Source of the DNA: Marinobacter sp. ELB17
GTDB taxonomy: Bacteria; Pseudomonadota; Gammaproteobacteria; Pseudomonadales; Oleiphilaceae
Reading direction: 5' to 3'
Length of the DNA: 64,000 nt
Assembly: GCF_000169375.1 (NCBI RefSeq)
Contig: NZ_AAXY01000017.1
Span: 16,159 to 80,158 of the forward strand
Under the pieces are notes generated by a model, which was not told where the DNA came from, searched no databases, and saw nothing but the letters and a program-made list of their open reading frames with translations. The translations under genes and the position numbers were made by a program. Of this stretch, positions 61,614 to 64,000 are shown piece by piece. Each line of letters starts with the position of its first letter. The first letter of the stretch is position 1.

Positions 61614-62575
61614 GACGCCTCTCCTTGCGTATAGAGGTGAAAGCGTTCGGCGGCGATCGCCATCAGTTCGGGAATGCCGGTGACATACCAGTAGGTGTCG
61701 CTCACCTTGGCGTGCCCGACGTAGGTTGATAGCGCCAGAATGGCACGATCAATATCTACGCCCTCTTCATAGAGGCGCAGCATGCTTCTCACGATGAAGG
61801 TGTGCCGGATGTCATGCAGGCGGTGACGCTGATAGTCACCGCGCGTTTGCCAGTCCAGTTGCTGACACAGCCTCTGTAAGGCATACAGCATGCTGGGCTG
61901 ATTTACGCCGCTGCCATCATCACGCAGGAAGAACTTGTCACAACAAGGCCGTGGCACGAGCCTATCTCGCTGTCGTGCATAGGCGCGCAACGAGTCGGTA
62001 ACGCTCGGATGCAGCGGTACGAGACGCTGCTGATGGAACTTCGCTTCGCGGATATGCAAAACGCCACTGTCCATGTCGACGTCAGCCGCGGTTAGTGTCA
62101 GTGCTTCGGCGATGCGTAGCCCGGTCGCGGCGAGCAAGCCAAAAACACAGTGGCAAGTTGCTGGACGCAATCCCTCGGTGGGCGCCAAGCCATGCGTGGC
62201 TTCAAGCAGTGTGCACAGTTCGGCTTCTGTGTAGATGTGTGGGATGAGACGCCGGTGGGCCGAACCAAAGAGACTTCGCGGTGGAACCTCCGTCGCCGGA
62301 TCCTCGCGCTGGCAAAAGCGGGCGAAACCGCGAAGAATCCCGATGCGGCGCGCCCAGGTAAACGACGCCTTAAGCTGCGAAGTCTGTGCCCATGCGACAG
62401 CGAGCGGCACCGTCAGATGCCCTTCAGGAGAGACCTCATCCGCGAAACGGGCAAATGACTGAAGCTGCGTTGCGTCGATGGTTAGCTCGAATCCGTTACG
62501 ACGACGATACGCCAGGTACGCTTCGACCCGCGCCATCCAAGACAACCGGGCGCTCATGACGGGCTCCCGGGCCAC
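61610..62575 (-). CDS. RIT2 recombinase B, tyrosine recombinase
   Basis: The 321-residue protein has complete catalytic boxes: TGLRIAEA (Arg), RLHDIRHTF (His and Arg), VGHAKVS (His) and Tyr in TYWYVT. Overlaps are 22 nt with ritA and 4 nt with ritC. It is intact and, unlike its RIT1 counterpart, keeps the box II His. Confidence 0.92.
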   Translation of the reverse strand: MAREPVMSARLSWMARVEAYLAYRRRNGFELTIDATQLQSFARFADEVSPEGHLTVPLAVAWAQTSQLKASFTWARRIGILRGFARFCQREDPATEVPPRSLFGSAHRRLIPHIYTEAELCTLLEATHGLAPTEGLRPATCHCVFGLLAATGLRIAEALTLTAADVDMDSGVLHIREAKFHQQRLVPLHPSVTDSLRAYARQRDRLVPRPCCDKFFLRDDGSGVNQPSMLYALQRLCQQLDWQTRGDYQRHRLHDIRHTFIVRSMLRLYEEGVDIDRAILALSTYVGHAKVSDTYWYVTGIPELMAIAAERFHLYTQGEAS

Positions 62576-63849
62576 GGCAGTGCCATCGCGCGCAATTGCT
62601 CCACGTCAACGCGGGCGTAGCTGTAGGCAGTGTCAAGACTCTTGTGACGCAATACGTCGGCGATCTCTTTGACTGAGACCCCAGCGCGCTGTAGCTGCGT
62701 TGCCATCGTTCGCCGCAGCACGTGTGTGTTGCAGAACTGATCGCGCAAACCGCAACGAACAAAGGCGCGGTTCATTGAATTGCGAATGGCCGGAACGCTC
62801 AGTGGCGTGTCGAGCGGTGCCCGGTGCCGGACGAATAGTCTGCGGCTCGTCGTCTGCGGGCGTCCCTGTCGCAGATACTGCGCTACCGCCTCTCCCGTGG
62901 ACGCAGGCAGGGGAAGCTGTTGAATGCGTTTACTTTTGGTACCGCTGATGGTCAGTATTGCCCTGCGCCAGTCGATCGACTCCAGCGTGAGGTAGGTTAC
63001 TTCGTGACCGCGTAAACCCAGATCAAGCAGGCAGCGCGCGATGGCATAGTCACGCAGGCCAACGGGGTCCGTGCGATCGAAGGCATCCAGAAAGGCCGTT
63101 AGTTCGGCGTCCGACAATACCTTGGGCAACGTGGCCCGGCGCCAGTCTGCGATTCGTGGAAGCGCTGCCGCTAGCCCGTCGGTCTCGTCACCGCGCACGG
63201 CACGGTAACGAAAGTAGCTACGCAGACTGTTGCACACGATACGCAGCGATGCCGGCCGTAGGCGCGACGTCAGCGTCGAAAAGTAAGCATCTATGTCGGT
63301 CGCCGACAGCGACAAGACGCTCACGGTATCAGTAACGCCTACGTCGTAGAGGAACGCCCCAACGTGTTGAGCTCGGCTGTCACGGGTGGCTGATGATAGC
63401 CCGCAAGTATCCGTTAAGTACTCGGCGAACCGAGTGAGCTCGATCGTCACTGGATCCTTCGCCATCGTTGGCGATGGCTGTGAACGCATCAGTATTTTGA
63501 GCAGATGCCGAAGCGCCGCTCCGGAGCAGCCTACAGAATCGTAGCAGGGTACGGGACAGGTGCACGCCGGGAGGTGTTCGCGCACGAACCGTTTAATAAG
63601 GGATGAATCGACGTGCGTCAACTCGAGCTCTTCAGCTTTAAGCCAGAAACCAAAATGGGCAAGGCAGCCCAAATAGATTCTGATGGTGCGATCAGCGTAG
63701 CGCTGGCCTCGCAGCGCCTTAATGTAGGATGAAACGACGCTCTCGAGCGGACTATCAATCAGCCAGTTGTAGCGAACAAGGTTTGTGAGGGTTTTATCGG
63801 CGGGCATGGTGTGTGCTCCTGCGGTTAGGGACGAGCCCACAGGAAACAC
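62554..63849 (-). CDS. RIT2 recombinase A, tyrosine recombinase
   Basis: The 431-residue protein has a core-binding domain with Cys-rich segment CTCPVPCYDSVGC and a complete catalytic domain: GLRGHEV (Arg), HVLRRT, LRHKSLDT and Tyr in YSYARVD. It is the first gene of the trio, starting 73 nt from the right inverted repeat. Compared with RitA of RIT1, the first catalytic Arg is conserved. Confidence 0.92.
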   Translation of the reverse strand: MFPVGSSLTAGAHTMPADKTLTNLVRYNWLIDSPLESVVSSYIKALRGQRYADRTIRIYLGCLAHFGFWLKAEELELTHVDSSLIKRFVREHLPACTCPVPCYDSVGCSGAALRHLLKILMRSQPSPTMAKDPVTIELTRFAEYLTDTCGLSSATRDSRAQHVGAFLYDVGVTDTVSVLSLSATDIDAYFSTLTSRLRPASLRIVCNSLRSYFRYRAVRGDETDGLAAALPRIADWRRATLPKVLSDAELTAFLDAFDRTDPVGLRDYAIARCLLDLGLRGHEVTYLTLESIDWRRAILTISGTKSKRIQQLPLPASTGEAVAQYLRQGRPQTTSRRLFVRHRAPLDTPLSVPAIRNSMNRAFVRCGLRDQFCNTHVLRRTMATQLQRAGVSVKEIADVLRHKSLDTAYSYARVDVEQLRAMALPWPGSPS

Positions 63850-63962
63850 TGTTTTTATGCAAAGCTCGATAGCTACAACACAGCTAAAAGCTTCGTCGCC
63901 ACTGGCCTTTGCCGGAATAGCCCAACAAACCTTGCATAATTATAGGGTGAGGATAACTACCG

Positions 63963-63982
63963 TTATGCGAAGCTTTGCATAA
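63963..63982. repeat. RIT2 right-end near-palindrome
   Basis: TTATGCGAAGCTTTGCATAA is a palindrome with one mismatched pair, in the same place relative to the right inverted repeat as in RIT1, after the six-nt spacer CTACCG. The outer hexamers TTATGC and GCATAA are identical in both elements. Confidence 0.9.
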
Positions 63983-63988
63983 CCGAAA

Positions 63989-64000
63989 AGCATGGCTTTT
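63989..64000 (+). pseudogene. tnpC: IS66 transposase TnpC, 3' continuation (window edge)
   Basis: Only 12 bases are visible. AA from 60516-60517 plus A at 63989 makes a Lys codon, followed by GCA TGG CTT TT: the IS66 motif GRKAWLF continues in frame. This confirms the position and the 6-bp duplication of the RIT2 insertion. Confidence 0.8.

Larger units (their letters stand above)
60518..63982 (-). mobile_element. RIT2, second recombinase-in-trio element in tnpC
   Basis: The 3.5-kb element is bounded by CCGAAA at 60512-60517 and 63983-63988. Inverted repeats of 35 bp with about five mismatches lie at 60518-60552 and 63922-63956. A 20-bp near-palindrome TTATGCGAAGCTTTGCATAA lies outside the right repeat at 63963-63982. 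It carries only ritA, ritB and ritC, reading left, and no passenger. The proteins differ clearly from those of RIT1. Confidence 0.9.
54205..64000 (+). mobile_element. IS66-family insertion sequence, interrupted twice by RIT elements
   Basis: The left end is at 54205 (GTAAGCGCCAATAAATCAGC, the IS66-type terminus). Inside are tnpA, tnpB and tnpC. tnpC is cut at 56037 and at 60517 by two different recombinase-in-trio elements, and continues at 63989 to the window edge. The right end is not in the window. Flanking sequence on the left is CTTTGCGA. The element is nonfunctional in this state. Confidence 0.88.

Noticed and set aside
1..64000. tRNA, rRNA or CRISPR array
   Set aside because: No cloverleaf-like sequence, rRNA signature or regularly spaced repeat-spacer pattern was seen in the intergenic regions; a covariance-model scan would be decisive.

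Overview
The window looks like chromosome of a marine gammaproteobacterium, most like Marinobacter. I infer this from moderately high G+C, an AlkB alkane hydroxylase with a divergent AraC-type regulator, a complete Pho-boxed C-P lyase operon, a choline importer and a membrane-lipid operon. This is inference from gene content. No rRNA, tRNA or CRISPR array was seen.

Layout. 1-3.3 kb: metal homeostasis. It holds a membrane-anchor protein, a HupE/UreJ transporter and a His-rich protein, divergent from a CsoR/RcnR-type sensor across a C/G-tract palindrome, then a DUF3147 protein with an internal deletion, a yybP-ykoY (Mn) riboswitch with mntP, and the 3' end of a dmeF-like efflux gene. 3.2-13.8 kb: a LysR-controlled catabolic cluster of class III aminotransferase, two-subunit CoA transferase, broken thiolase, polar amino acid ABC importer, two HDAC-family deacetylases, RidA and a gutted ornithine cyclodeaminase. 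The gene set fits degradation of an acetylated beta-amino acid such as N6-acetyl-beta-lysine. 13.9-16.4 kb: an esterase and CorA. 16.4-26.8 kb: the phosphonate operon phnCDEGHIJKLMN behind a Pho box, with phnP upstream. 26.9-35.1 kb: a sulfatase-fold membrane enzyme, several small genes including one followed by an attC-like structure, a CHASE-GGDEF diguanylate cyclase, a CAP-domain protein and a frameshifted CHAD gene. 35.2-40.1 kb: choline importer choXWV followed by a lipoprotein alkaline phosphatase. 40.5-43.9 kb: alkB, araC-type regulator, a hypothetical gene and a 1-Cys peroxiredoxin. 44.1-50.2 kb: a tight four-gene operon (membrane-anchored aminotransferase, PHP-glycosyltransferase fusion, phosphatidylserine decarboxylase, Mpo1-like protein) behind a textbook Pho box. 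This is the best candidate here for an undescribed system. 51.0-54.2 kb: a lysine/2-oxoadipate island (hglS, aminotransferase, remnant of a hydroxyglutarate-dehydrogenase-like gene) lying between two inverted IS66 ends. 54.2-64 kb: an IS66 element whose transposase gene is interrupted twice by different recombinase-in-trio (RIT) elements, each with exact 6-bp target duplications. Removing both restores a continuous tnpC frame.

Two themes run through the window. The first is phosphate economy: the phn operon and the lipid operon share the same leading PhoB half-site, and alkaline phosphatase lies beside choline uptake. The second is gene decay by internal deletion or truncation (DUF3147, dmeF, thiolase, ornithine cyclodeaminase, PhzF, the hydroxyglutarate-dehydrogenase-like gene), with mobile-element activity at the right end.
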